Shown here: positions 53,588 through 62,272 of the stretch, one piece after another | How positions within the stretch are numbered: position 1 is the stretch's first letter | Layout: each line of letters begins with the position of its first letter | Origin: Comamonas phosphati | GTDB taxonomy: Bacteria; Pseudomonadota; Gammaproteobacteria; Burkholderiales; Burkholderiaceae_C | Assembly: GCF_014637085.1 (NCBI RefSeq) | Contig: NZ_BMEU01000004.1 | Location: forward strand, 156,652 to 220,651 | DNA length: 64,000 nucleotides | Reading direction: 5' to 3' | Position numbers and translations under genes: made by a program | Notes under the pieces: generated by a model | Seen by the model: only the letters and a program-made list of their open reading frames with translations | The model's database searches: none | Told to the model about the DNA's origin: nothing

Positions 53588-54367
53588 TCATTGGTTGGAA
53601 AATTTCGCGGGCCGCTTGTTCATGAAGGCATCCATGCCTTCCTTCTGGTCCTGGGTGGCGAACAGCGCATGGAACAGGCGGCGCTCGAACATCACGCCGT
53701 CGCTCAGCGAGCCTTCGAAAGCGCGATTTACGGATTCCTTGGCGGCCATCACGGCCAGCTGCGAGAAGCCGCTGATGATGATGGCGGCGCCCAGGGCTTC
53801 TTCCATCAGCTTGTCCAGGGGCACGACGCGGCTGACCAGCCCGGCGCGCTCGGCCTCGGTGGCGTCCATCATGCGCGCGGTCAGCGCCATGTCCATGGCC
53901 TTGGACTTGCCCACGGCGCGCGGCAGGCGCTGGGTGCCGCCGGCACCGGGAATCACGCCCAGCTTGATCTCGGGCTGGCCGAACCTGGCGTTGTCGGCGG
54001 CAATGATGAAGTCGCACATCATCGCCAGTTCGCAGCCGCCGCCCAGGGCAAAGCCGCTCACGGCGGCAATCACCGGCTTGCGGATGCCGCGTATGGTTTC
54101 CCAGTTGCGCGTGATGTAGTCGCCGCCGTAGGTATCGGCAAAGCTGTACCTGGCCATGGCGCCGATGTCGGCACCGGCGGCAAAGGCCTTCTCGCTGCCG
54201 GTGATGACCATGCAGCCGATGCTCTTGTCGGCATCGAAGGCCTTGAGCGCGGCGCCCAGCTCATCCATGAGCTGGTCGTTGAGCGCATTGAGCTGCTTGG
54301 GGCGGTTCAGGGTGATGACGCCGACCTTGTCCGCTTCCACGCGGACTTCGATGGTTTCGTAAGCCAA
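53588..54367 (-). CDS. Enoyl-CoA hydratase (crotonase family)
   Basis: The 259-residue protein is a short-chain enoyl-CoA hydratase of beta-oxidation. [13 protein letters not shown] is at the N-terminus, [11 protein letters not shown] gives the oxyanion hole, [13 protein letters not shown] has the first catalytic glutamate and [20 protein letters not shown] the second. Length is normal, and both glutamates are present, which supports hydratase and not isomerase activity. No other fatty-acid genes adjoin it. A family C repeat lies 31 bp upstream of its start. Confidence 0.94.
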   Translation of the reverse strand: MAYETIEVRVEADKVGVITLNRPKQLNALNDQLMDELGAALKAFDADKSIGCMVITGSEKAFAAGADIGAMARYSFADTYGGDYITRNWETIRGIRKPVIAAVSGFALGGGCELAMMCDFIIAADNARFGQPEIKLGVIPGAGGTQRLPRAVGKSKAMDMALTARMMDATEAERAGLVSRVVPLDKLMEEALGAAIIISGFSQLAVMAAKESVNRAFEGSLSDGVMFERRLFHALFATQDQKEGMDAFMNKRPAKFSNQ

Positions 54368-54397
54368 GTGTGTCTCCTGCTGAAGTTGTCGTTGCAG

Positions 54398-54566
54398 TTA
54401 AGGATGCTCTTCACGAATCGTCGCGCCGTGTGCATCTGCGGACTCGGGCGGTCTGCGGCGTTGCAAATGCTCGCCATAGCTTGGGCTATGGCTGCGCTTT
54501 GCGCCTTGCATTCCATCCCGATCCGCAGTGCACACTTTCCGCTCGTTTCGTGAAGAGCATCCTTAA
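54398..54566 (+). repeat. Dispersed repeat family C, copy 3 (short form, 169 bp)
   Basis: It has perfect 20-bp inverted ends (TTAAGGATGCTCTTCACGAA at the left). The core GGCGGTCTGCGGCGTTGCAA and GCGCCTTGCATTCCATCCCG match the cores of copies 1 and 2, but about 100 bp of their left part is absent. The central hairpin at 54473-54491 pairs GCCATAG with CTATGGC. It lies between the M61 peptidase and enoyl-CoA hydratase genes. Confidence 0.78.
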
Positions 54567-54621
54567 AGAATAACCGCAGGCATGCTCGAGGGTGCGGCCA
54601 ATCCTGCGCGCCCGCCCGGGC

Positions 54622-56487
54622 TCAGTTCGTGGTTGTTGTGGCAGCCGAGCCGCCCAGCCAGTGCTCCACGGCCTGCTTGTCCGTGATCTCCAGGCCCAGA
54701 TTGCTCACGGCAGCGGGCAGCGCATTGGCGTTATTTGCATCCTCGCTGGCCGGTTTGGCCGTGCCCGGGAGCGGCAGCACCTGGTCCAGCGGCAGCTCCA
54801 GCGCCAGCAACCGCCGGTCGCGGGCCACCCAGGCCGTCACCTGGCTGGCGCTGCCGGCATACAGCGGCAAATCGTCGAGCCGCGCCAGGCGCCAGCGTTG
54901 AACGGTTTCTGCGGGTGTTTTGCCGGGTACTTCGATGGCCAGCCATTCGTCGCCCGCCATCATGCCAGCCTGCTCGGCCGGTCCGCCGCGCAGCACGGTC
55001 TTGATCTGGATGCTGTGGTTCTCCTGCACGCGCAGGCCCAGCTTCTGCGCCAGCTGGGCGGGCTCGGCCTGGGCCTTGATGCCGCGGCCGGCCAGCAGCT
55101 CCACCAGCGGCAGATCATCCGTGCCGTGCACCCATAGCGACAGCTGCCCGGCCAGGGCCGGCGTGGCGAGTTCGCCCACTACGGCCAGGATGTCGGCTTC
55201 GGTGATAGCGCCGCCATGGTTGCGCTGCCACAGGCCGCGCATGACGTCGTCCAGCGTGGCCCGGCCCTGGGCGCGCAGGGCCAGGTCCAGGCACAGTGCC
55301 ACCAGCGAGCCCTTGGTGTAGTAGCTGACCGTGTGGTTGGCCGTGTTCTCGTCCTGGCGGTAGTACTTGACCCAGGCATCGAAGCTGGCCTGGGCCACCG
55401 ACTGCACCTTGCGGCCCGGCGTCTGCAGCACCTGGTTGATGGTGCGCGTGATGAGCTTCAGGTACTGGGCGTTGTCGATCAGGCCGGCGCGGCGCAGGAT
55501 GAGGTCGTCGTAGTAGCTGGTAAAGCCTTCGAAGAACCATAGCAGCTCGGTGTAGTTCTCCTGCTCGTAGTCGTAGCGCACGAAATCAAAGGGGCGCAGG
55601 CGCTTGACGTTCCAGGTGTGGAAGTACTCGTGGCTGATCAGGCCCAGCAGCGTGGCGTAGCCGTCGCCGGTTTTCTTGTCACCCAGGCGTGGCAGGTCGC
55701 GGCGGCCGCAGATCAGGGCCGTGGAGTTGCGGTGCTCCAGGCCGCCGTAGCCGTCGTCCACCACATTGAGCATGAAGACGTAGCGCTGCATGGGAGGCCG
55801 GCTGCCGTCGGCATGCCAGAAGGCGATCTCGGCCTCGCAGATCCTGCGCGCATCGGCCAGCAGGCGCTCGCCGTCCAGGCTGGGCGCGGCGCCGGCCACC
55901 ACGAACTCGTGGGGAATGCCGGCCGCGGTGAAGTCGCCGCGCCAGAAGGTGCCCATTTCCACGGGGCAGTCCACCAGTTCGTCGTAGTCGGCGGCGGCAT
56001 AACGGCCCCAGCCCTGCGTGTCGGTGGCAACGGCGCTCAGGCCCGTGGCGATGCTCCAGGCCTGGGTGGCGGGGCTGGGCAGCAGTTCCAGGCCATGGGG
56101 CGCATCTTCCTGGCCGTGCACGCGCAGGCAGAGGCTGGTGCCGTTGAAGAAGCCGCGGCGGCGGTCCAGCCAGGCGGTGCGCACCGAGGTGTCGTAGGCG
56201 CAGACTTGATAGCTGATGGTGACGGTTGCATCGGCGCTGCAGCCGATTTTCCATTGATTTTTGCTGAGCTGCTCAATGGCAACGGGCAGGCCGCCCTGCG
56301 TGGCGCCCAAGCCTTGCAGGTTCTTGGAGAACTCGCGCACCAGATAGCTGCCCGGAATCCAGACCGGCAGCGACACCAGCTGCCCGGCCGCGGGCCGCTC
56401 TATGTGCAGCGTGACATCGAACAGATGCGCATCCACCGCGCTGGCCTGCACGACATAGCGGACGCGGTAGGGAAGGGAGCTGCTCAT
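54622..56487 (-). CDS. M61 glycyl aminopeptidase-family protein with PDZ domain
   Basis: The 621-residue protein has the zinc motif LISHEYFHTWNVKRLRP (HExxH) with the third ligand in LLWFFEGFTSYYDDL, and a C-terminal PDZ-like domain (about 500-570; IQIKTVLRGGPAEQAGMMAGDEWLAI). M61 peptidases remove N-terminal glycine or alanine in studied members. No signal peptide is seen. The ATG overlaps the dsbC stop by one base (TAATG), implying translational coupling. The longer upstream frame runs inside dsbC and is not used. Confidence 0.92.
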   Translation of the reverse strand: MSSSLPYRVRYVVQASAVDAHLFDVTLHIERPAAGQLVSLPVWIPGSYLVREFSKNLQGLGATQGGLPVAIEQLSKNQWKIGCSADATVTISYQVCAYDTSVRTAWLDRRRGFFNGTSLCLRVHGQEDAPHGLELLPSPATQAWSIATGLSAVATDTQGWGRYAAADYDELVDCPVEMGTFWRGDFTAAGIPHEFVVAGAAPSLDGERLLADARRICEAEIAFWHADGSRPPMQRYVFMLNVVDDGYGGLEHRNSTALICGRRDLPRLGDKKTGDGYATLLGLISHEYFHTWNVKRLRPFDFVRYDYEQENYTELLWFFEGFTSYYDDLILRRAGLIDNAQYLKLITRTINQVLQTPGRKVQSVAQASFDAWVKYYRQDENTANHTVSYYTKGSLVALCLDLALRAQGRATLDDVMRGLWQRNHGGAITEADILAVVGELATPALAGQLSLWVHGTDDLPLVELLAGRGIKAQAEPAQLAQKLGLRVQENHSIQIKTVLRGGPAEQAGMMAGDEWLAIEVPGKTPAETVQRWRLARLDDLPLYAGSASQVTAWVARDRRLLALELPLDQVLPLPGTAKPASEDANNANALPAAVSNLGLEITDKQAVEHWLGGSAATTTTN

Positions 56488-57197
56488 TATTTTTGGGAGG
56501 TGGCCAGATGCTTTTCCACTTCCTGGGCGCTGATGGCGCCAGGCACGCGCACGTTGTTGGCAAAGATGATGGTGGGCGTGCCCGTGATCTTGTACTTGCG
56601 GCCGAAGGCCAGGTTGCGCTGGATGGCCGACGGGTCGCACTGGGCGGCCGGGGCGGCCTTGCCGTTGAGCATATGCTCATGCCAGGCCTTGGCCGGTTCC
56701 TTGGAGCACCAGATGTTGCGCGACTTGTCGGCCGAGTCCGGGCTCAGGATGGGATAGAGGAACAGGTAGACCGTGAGGTTGTCCACGTTCTGCAGGTCTT
56801 TCTCGAAGCGCTTGCAGTAGCCGCAGTTGGGGTCTTCGAACACGGCGATCTTGCGCTCGCCCTTGCCATGCACGATGGTGATGGCGTCCTTGAGCGGCAG
56901 CTGCTTGAAGTCCACGGCCGTCAGCTGGTTCATGCGGTCTTCGGTCAGGTTGCGCCGGGCCTGGGTGTCGATCAGCTCGCCCTGGATTAGGTAGTTGCCC
57001 TTGGCGTCGGTATAGAACACGTCGGTGCCCACGCGCACCTCGTACAGACCGGGCATGGGGGTGGAGCGTACTTCGTCGATCTTTTCGAGCTGGGGGATGC
57101 GCTCGGCCAGCGTCTTCTTGAGATTGGCATCCTGGGCGTAGGCACCCAGGCTCAAGGTCAGGCTGGCGGCTGCCAGCAGGCTTGCTACAAGTTTCAT
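56487..57197 (-). CDS. dsbC: Thiol:disulfide interchange protein DsbC
   Basis: DsbC is a periplasmic disulfide isomerase. The 236-residue protein has a signal peptide (MKLVASLLAAASLTLSLGAYAQ), an N-terminal dimerisation domain (about 23-85) and a thioredoxin domain with the CGYC active site (125-128) in AVFEDPNCGYCKRFEKDL, plus the cis-proline segment ITGTPTIIFAN. A second cysteine pair (WCSK and QCDPS) is also typical of DsbC. It is followed by the coupled M61 gene. dsbD, its reducing partner, is not in view. Confidence 0.96.
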   Translation of the reverse strand: MKLVASLLAAASLTLSLGAYAQDANLKKTLAERIPQLEKIDEVRSTPMPGLYEVRVGTDVFYTDAKGNYLIQGELIDTQARRNLTEDRMNQLTAVDFKQLPLKDAITIVHGKGERKIAVFEDPNCGYCKRFEKDLQNVDNLTVYLFLYPILSPDSADKSRNIWCSKEPAKAWHEHMLNGKAAPAAQCDPSAIQRNLAFGRKYKITGTPTIIFANNVRVPGAISAQEVEKHLATSQK

Positions 57198-57321
57198 GAG
57201 TCCCGCCGTGGCTGGCACGGTCCAAGAGGTAAATCGGTGGGTGGATTGGTTTCAGGAGGCTGGCCATGGACCAGCACTGCTGGAGGTTGGAGTGCGTGGG
57301 CGCCCAAGGGTTCCCCTGTGA

Positions 57322-58440
57322 TTACAGCAGACCCATGGCCTGGCGTGCCATCCAGGACTTGAGCGGGCCGCTGCGCTCGAAGCCTTTCATGCCCCAGTTG
57401 CGCAGCCTCTGCACGGGCACCTCGGGGCGGGCGAACAGCTGCTGTAGCCCGTCCATGGCCAGGCCCATGGGGGCCAGGGCCGCCTTGCGCTCGCGCTCGT
57501 ACTGGCGCAGCAGCCGGGTGTTGCCCGTGCTGCGCCAGGGGTCGCGCTCCTGCAGAATGCGCGCCAGCGCCTGTACGTCGGCCAGGCCCAGGTTCAGGCC
57601 CTGGCCCGCCAGCGGATGCACGTTGTGGGCGGCATCTCCTGCCAGCACCCAGCTATGCCTGGTTTCATGCGCCATCGCGCCGCACCAGCGGTCGGCCACG
57701 GCCTGCTGCAGCGGCCAGGAGGCGCGGTCGGCAATCAGCTCCAGCTGGCCCAGCGTGTTCTGGCTGATGGCCTGCAGGCGGGTGGTGAAGCTCTGCGCAT
57801 CGCTGTGCAGCCACTCGGGCACCAGCGATTGCTCCAGCGACCAGACCACGGCCACCTCGTGGCCTGCCAGCGGCAGCAAGGCCAGAATGCCTTCGGGCGT
57901 GAACCACTGGCGCGCGATGCCGCCGTGGGGCAGCTCGCAGCGCAGGCGCGTGGCGATGGCGCTTTGGGAATAGGGGGTGACGGAAAACGCCACGCCGAAC
58001 TCGGTGCGCGTGCTGCTGGCGCGGCCTTCGCAGACGGCGGTCAGTGGCGCATCGACCGGCTCGCGCACCACTTCCACCAGCGGCTGGTAGCGCACGGCTT
58101 CGGCCAGGCGCTGCTCCAGTGCCGGCACGTCGACGATCCAGGCCAGCGCATCCACGTCCTGGCTGGCGGCATCGAACTGCACGCGCCCGTCGAGATCGCC
58201 GAACACGTCCATGCCGGTCACCGGCGTGGCGTGCTCGTCATCGGGCCAGCAGCGCAGCGATTCCAGAATGGCCCGGGAGCCGAGGTTGAGCGCGTAGGCT
58301 CTCACATCCCTGGGAGCACCCTGACTGCGCTGCGGCGGGGCGATCAGGGCCACGCGCATGCGTTCCCGTGCCAGCAAGAGGGCCAAGGTCCGGCCCACAA
58401 TGCCGGCTCCGCGTATACATACATCAAAGGTTTGCGCCAT
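57322..58440 (-). CDS. UbiH/UbiF/VisC-family FAD-dependent hydroxylase
   Basis: The 372-residue flavoprotein has the N-terminal FAD motif CIRGAGIVGRTLALLLARE, DVRAYALNLGSRAILESL, and the second FAD motif LAGDAAHNVHPLAGQGLNLGL. It belongs to the ubiquinone-ring hydroxylases, which add oxygen to the precursor ring during ubiquinone synthesis. Which ring position it modifies cannot be read here. The usual GxGxxG is present as GAGIVG. It lies upstream of dsbC on the minus strand with a 124-bp gap. The start at 58440 (MAQTFDVC) is preferred over 58500. Confidence 0.88.
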   Translation of the reverse strand: MAQTFDVCIRGAGIVGRTLALLLARERMRVALIAPPQRSQGAPRDVRAYALNLGSRAILESLRCWPDDEHATPVTGMDVFGDLDGRVQFDAASQDVDALAWIVDVPALEQRLAEAVRYQPLVEVVREPVDAPLTAVCEGRASSTRTEFGVAFSVTPYSQSAIATRLRCELPHGGIARQWFTPEGILALLPLAGHEVAVVWSLEQSLVPEWLHSDAQSFTTRLQAISQNTLGQLELIADRASWPLQQAVADRWCGAMAHETRHSWVLAGDAAHNVHPLAGQGLNLGLADVQALARILQERDPWRSTGNTRLLRQYERERKAALAPMGLAMDGLQQLFARPEVPVQRLRNWGMKGFERSGPLKSWMARQAMGLL

Positions 58441-58620
58441 GGCCGGCATTGTAGGAGGCGCCTGCAAGGCCTGTCCGTCTGGCGGGTACGGCCAAAGCAC
58501 GGAGCATGGCCTGCATCAACTATGCTTTTGCCGGCTGTTGACGCAGGCCCATCGGGCGCTTGAGTGCAAATCAATGAATCTCCGCGTCTTCTTTCGTCGT
58601 TTCACCTCCAGGACAAGACC

Positions 58621-59508
58621 ATGACCGACGCCGCTTTCGATGTGCAGGGGCAGATCGCCCAGCTGTGGATCTATCCCGTCAAATCCTGTGCCGGCATTGC
58701 CGTGCCCCGGGCGGTGCTGACGCGCCACGGCCTGCAGTGGGACCGGCACTGGATTGTGGTCGATCCGCAGGGAGAGTTCCTGACCCAGCGCAGCCACCCG
58801 CGCATGGCCCTCATCCGGCCCGAGATCACTGAAGAATTCCTGCGGCTGCATTTCCCCGGCCAGGAGCCGCTGCAGATTCCGCTGCAGGCCAGCGGCGGCC
58901 CGCGCCGCGCCCGGGTCTGGAGTGACACGGTGCAGGCCTGGGACCTGGGCGCGTGGAGCGAGCCGGCGCGCCAGTGGCTCAGCCGTGCGCTGCAGACCGA
59001 ATGCAGCCTGGTGCGCTTCGACCCCGCCCAGGCGCGCCGGGCCAATGAGCACTGGGCCGGGGGCGACGATGCGCCCGTGCATTTCGCCGACGGCTATCCG
59101 CTGCTGATACTGAGCAGCGCGGCTGTGGAGGAACTCAACCAGCGGCTGGCGCAGGCCGGCGAAGCCGCCGTCGATGCGCGGCGCTTTCGGCCGAATATCG
59201 TGATTGCGGAGGTGCAGGCCCATGACGAGGATCTGGTGGAGCATCTGCAGGTGCTGGAACTGCCGGGCGTGAGCCTGCGGCCCTGCAAGCCCTGCGTGCG
59301 CTGCCCCATTCCCGACATCGATCCCGAGACCGCGGTGCCGGGCTCGGCCGTCGGCGACGCCATGCGCGCCTACCGCCAGGACCCGCGCATGGACGGTGCC
59401 ATCACTTTCGGCATGAATGCCGAGGTGCTGGGCGTGGCTGCCGAGGATGGCAAGGCCCCGGTTCTGGCCGTGGGCCAGACCCTGGCCGGAGACCTGCAAT
59501 TCGCCTGA
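58621..59508 (+). CDS. MOSC domain-containing protein, YcbX/mARC-like
   Basis: The 295-residue protein has an N-terminal MOSC_N barrel (IAQLWIYPVKSCAGI, RHGLQWDRHWIVVDPQGEFLTQR) and a C-terminal MOSC domain (RRFRPNIVI...). The motif PCKPCVRCPIPDIDP includes the cysteine expected to bind the molybdenum cofactor. Relatives reduce N-hydroxylated bases. It lacks the C-terminal ferredoxin domain of E. coli YcbX, so it would need a separate electron donor. The molybdate uptake genes at 42-46 kb would supply metal. The start ATG at 58621 follows CCAGGAC. Confidence 0.88.
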   Translation: MTDAAFDVQGQIAQLWIYPVKSCAGIAVPRAVLTRHGLQWDRHWIVVDPQGEFLTQRSHPRMALIRPEITEEFLRLHFPGQEPLQIPLQASGGPRRARVWSDTVQAWDLGAWSEPARQWLSRALQTECSLVRFDPAQARRANEHWAGGDDAPVHFADGYPLLILSSAAVEELNQRLAQAGEAAVDARRFRPNIVIAEVQAHDEDLVEHLQVLELPGVSLRPCKPCVRCPIPDIDPETAVPGSAVGDAMRAYRQDPRMDGAITFGMNAEVLGVAAEDGKAPVLAVGQTLAGDLQFA

Positions 59509-59577
59509 AGATGCTCAAACAGGACAGGGCGATTAAAATCGCGGGTTTGTCCCCAGAATCCTAGAGAAAGCCCTGCC

Positions 59578-60672
59578 ATGAGCCTCAAATGCGGCATCGT
59601 GGGTCTGCCCAACGTGGGCAAGTCCACTCTTTTCAACGCGCTGACGAAGGCCGGCATTGCCGCCGAAAACTATCCCTTCTGCACCATCGAGCCCAATACC
59701 GGCGTGGTGGAAGTGCCCGATCCGCGCCTGAACCAGCTGGCCGGGATCATCACGCCCGAGCGCATCGTGCCCGCCATCGTCGAGTTCGTGGACATCGCGG
59801 GCCTGGTGGCCGGCGCGTCCAAGGGTGAAGGCCTGGGCAACCAGTTTCTGGCCCACATCCGCGAAACCGATGCCATCGTCAACGTGGTGCGCTGCTTCGA
59901 AGACCCGAACGTGATCCACGTGGCCGGCCGCGTCGACCCGATCTCCGACATCGAGGTCATCCAGACCGAGCTGTGCCTGGCCGACCTGGCCACGGTGGAG
60001 AAGGCGCTGAACCGCTACAGCAAGGCCGCCAAGTCCGGCAACGACAAGGAAGCCGCCAAGCTGGTGTCGCTGCTCACGCCCATCCAGAGCGCGCTCAACG
60101 AAGGTCAGCCCGCGCGCACCGTGCCGGTGAGCAAGGAAGACGCGCCGCTGCTCAAGCAGTTCTGCCTGATCACGGCCAAGCCCGCCATGTTCGTGGGCAA
60201 CGTGGCCGAAGACGGCTTCGAGAACAACCCGCTGCTGGACAAGCTCAAGGAATACGCGGCCGTCCAGGGCGCGCCCGTGGTGGCCATCTGCGCCAAGATC
60301 GAAGCCGAAATGGCCGAGATGGAAGACGAGGACCGCGACATGTTCCTGCAGGAGCTGGGCCTGGAAGAGCCGGGCCTGAACCGCCTGATCCGCGCCGGCT
60401 TCAAGCTGCTGGGCCTGCAGACCTACTTCACGGCCGGCGTGAAGGAAGTGCGTGCCTGGACCATCCACGTGGGTGACACGGCCCCCCAGGCTGCCGGCGT
60501 CATCCACGGCGACTTCGAACGCGGCTTCATCCGCGCCCAGACCATTGCCTTCGAGGATTTCATCGCCTTCAAGGGCGAGCAGGGCGCCAAGGACGCCGGC
60601 AAGATGCGCGCCGAAGGCAAGGAATACATCGTCAAGGACGGCGACGTGATGAATTTCCTCTTCAACGTCTAA
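59578..60672 (+). CDS. ychF: Redox-regulated ATPase YchF (Obg-like)
   Basis: YchF (OLA1 homologue) is a ribosome-associated P-loop NTPase that prefers ATP. The 364-residue protein has the P-loop GLPNVGKST (9-17), [21 protein letters not shown], the C-terminal TGS domain ([29 protein letters not shown]) and the [18 protein letters not shown] end. Length and sequence are typical. Residues after the P-loop histidine region match the hydrophobic-substituted Obg-like group. A strong terminator follows at 60716. Confidence 0.97.
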   Translation: MSLKCGIVGLPNVGKSTLFNALTKAGIAAENYPFCTIEPNTGVVEVPDPRLNQLAGIITPERIVPAIVEFVDIAGLVAGASKGEGLGNQFLAHIRETDAIVNVVRCFEDPNVIHVAGRVDPISDIEVIQTELCLADLATVEKALNRYSKAAKSGNDKEAAKLVSLLTPIQSALNEGQPARTVPVSKEDAPLLKQFCLITAKPAMFVGNVAEDGFENNPLLDKLKEYAAVQGAPVVAICAKIEAEMAEMEDEDRDMFLQELGLEEPGLNRLIRAGFKLLGLQTYFTAGVKEVRAWTIHVGDTAPQAAGVIHGDFERGFIRAQTIAFEDFIAFKGEQGAKDAGKMRAEGKEYIVKDGDVMNFLFNV

Positions 60673-60715
60673 CTTTGGACTATCGCCTCACAAAGTGACG
60701 CGAGATTTCTGAGAG

Positions 60716-60748
60716 CCATGCAAGTCTTTGATTTGCATGGTTTTTTTT
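60716..60748 (+). terminator. Intrinsic terminator after ychF
   Basis: CCATGCAA (60716-60723) pairs with TTGCATGG (60733-60740) around a 9-base loop, and eight T follow. It lies 44 bp after the ychF stop. Confidence 0.9.
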
Positions 60749-60805
60749 GGGGAACATTGTTTCTTGATGCTTCATGAGATATTGAATGAAAGTGGGGAGA
60801 GCTAT

Positions 60806-61144
60806 TTGTGCAACTGCTCAAGAACATGGTGGCCGAGCGCGAGCGGCCCGAGCATCTGGTCGTTGATGGATTGCCTGCGCACAAGAAGGCCATCGTCAAG
60901 GAATACGTGACGAGCAGCGAGGGGGATCACGCTGCATTTCCTGCCCGGCTATGCGCCAGATCTCAATCCGGACGCGTTGGTAGGGAGTCATGCCAAGCGC
61001 ACGGGCGTGGCTCGCCATCCCTTGCGCAAGGGCGAGAAACTGCAGCAGCGCGTGGATGCGCAACTGCAGTCGGTGGCCAACGACCCAGCACTTGTCAGGT
61101 CATTCTTCAGGCATCCTTCTGTCGCCTATATTTCTGACTTGTGA
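60806..61144 (+). pseudogene. IS630-family transposase, 3' remnant with frameshift
   Basis: Frame 1 reads LLKNMVAERERPEHLVVDGLPAHKKAIVKEYVTSSEG. After about 60920 the sequence continues in another frame as ITLHFLPGYAPDLNPDALVGSHAKRTGVARHPLRKG to the end SVAYISDL, with a TGA at 61142. This is the C-terminal third of an IS630-type DDE transposase (VVDGLPAHKK, HFLPGYAPDLNP). The usual catalytic glutamate in the DLNPDELVWS motif reads alanine (DALVGS). The 5' two-thirds and a left inverted repeat are absent. Frameshift, truncation and active-site loss mean it cannot act. Confidence 0.85.
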
Positions 61145-62050
61145 GTAACTCTGCACCCGGGCGTGTGTGGCGGCAAAGGCTCGCACCACTTTCAGAAAGG
61201 CCGTGAGCACAGGCGATGGGTCGTCTTCGCGGTAAAGGCAGCTGAGCTCAATGTCACAGAGATAGCGCGAGCTCAAGGGCCGGTAGGTTACGCCGGGCAA
61301 GCGCAGGCTGGTAGCGGAACGGGTGGTGATGCAGCAGCCGAAGCCTCCTGCCACGAGTGCGACGCAGGTCAGCACATCTTCCACGGATTGCACCACATTC
61401 AGGCGCAATCCTTCGCTACGAAACGCAACGCTTACCTCCTGGGCCAGCCCTGGCATCGGGGCATTGGGATACAGAATCATGGGTTCGTCATCGAGATCCC
61501 GCAGTGCAATCTCCTCGCGTGCACACAGGCGGTGGCTGTCCGGCAGCCCAACTACCAGTGGCTCCTGAAGCACGGTTAAAACACCCAGGCCGGCCTCCTT
61601 CTGCACCAGCCGGTTGAATCCTACCGTGATGCGGCGCTCGCGCAGCGCCTGCAGTTGCTCGGATTTGCCCATGTTGTGAAGTTCAAGTTGCACGTCGGGC
61701 CGTGCTCGATGAAAGTCCGCCAGCAGCCTCGGTATCACGTCAAGAACCCCGGAGCCGAAGATACCCACATCCAGTCGACCGATCAGTCCCTGGCCTGCAA
61801 GCCGGGTGCGCTCTCCCGCGCGCCGAGCCAACGACAGGATGTTGGGCACTTCGTCGAGCAGCGCCCGGCCGGCACTCGTCAGCTGAACCCCCTTGGGTGT
61901 GCGCAGGAAGAGTTCTGTGCCCAACTCTTCTTCAAGCCCACGAATCTGCCGCGTCAGCGGCGGCTGGGCCATGTGCAAGCGCTGCGCCGCACGACCGAAA
62001 TTCAGCTCTTCAGCTAAAGCCATGAAATATTTCATCTGTCGCAGATCCAT
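61100..62050 (-). CDS. LysR-family regulator, C-terminus extended into IS630 remnant
   Basis: The 316-residue protein has the LysR helix-turn-helix (MKYFMALAEELNFGRAAQRLHMAQPPLTRQIRGLEEELG) and an effector domain. It resembles catabolic regulators of the BenM/CatM type. Its final residues (SQVRNIGDRRMPEE) are encoded by the antisense of the IS630 remnant (61100-61144), so the original C-terminus has been replaced. It is divergent from the meta-cleavage genes across a gap with LysR-type palindromes. The effector is probably an aromatic intermediate, but this is inferred from context. Confidence 0.88.
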   Translation of the reverse strand: MDLRQMKYFMALAEELNFGRAAQRLHMAQPPLTRQIRGLEEELGTELFLRTPKGVQLTSAGRALLDEVPNILSLARRAGERTRLAGQGLIGRLDVGIFGSGVLDVIPRLLADFHRARPDVQLELHNMGKSEQLQALRERRITVGFNRLVQKEAGLGVLTVLQEPLVVGLPDSHRLCAREEIALRDLDDEPMILYPNAPMPGLAQEVSVAFRSEGLRLNVVQSVEDVLTCVALVAGGFGCCITTRSATSLRLPGVTYRPLSSRYLCDIELSCLYREDDPSPVLTAFLKVVRAFAATHARVQSYSQVRNIGDRRMPEE

Positions 62051-62069
62051 GCATGCCTCTTATTTATTC

Positions 62070-62118
62070 ATACCTTAATGGTATTGATTATCGAAAAATT
62101 TGGTATTGGACGGTATTG
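62070..62118. promoter_or_regulatory. Putative LysR binding region (palindrome plus GGTATTG repeats)
   Basis: ATACCTTAATGGTAT (62070-62084) is a perfect 5-bp inverted repeat with a 5-base spacer and contains a T-N11-A core. GGTATTG recurs at 62080, 62102 and 62112. The cluster lies 20 bp upstream of the lysR start and upstream of the divergent dehydrogenase. Confidence 0.65.
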
Positions 62119-62136
62119 ATATTGCCATTTATCGTC

Positions 62137-62226
62137 ATGCTCATAGCTGCTAAGACGGTCCGCGACCTATGGGCGGCCAACCGGGGCGCCCAGCGCGAAG
62201 AGCAGCAGGCCCGGTTCCAGGGCTGA
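62137..62226 (+). CDS. Possible small ORF upstream of the semialdehyde dehydrogenase (29 aa)
   Basis: This frame encodes MLIAAKTVRDLWAANRGAQREEQQARFQG and stops 46 bp before the dehydrogenase ATG. It is too short for a family call, and no ribosome binding site is clear. It could be a small leader peptide, a remnant of a deleted gene or chance. Reported with low confidence because its composition looks protein-like. Confidence 0.25.
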   Translation: MLIAAKTVRDLWAANRGAQREEQQARFQG

Positions 62227-62272
62227 ATGGCAAGGCACATCGAGTGAATTGAGAAAGCAAAGAGAGAGCGAC

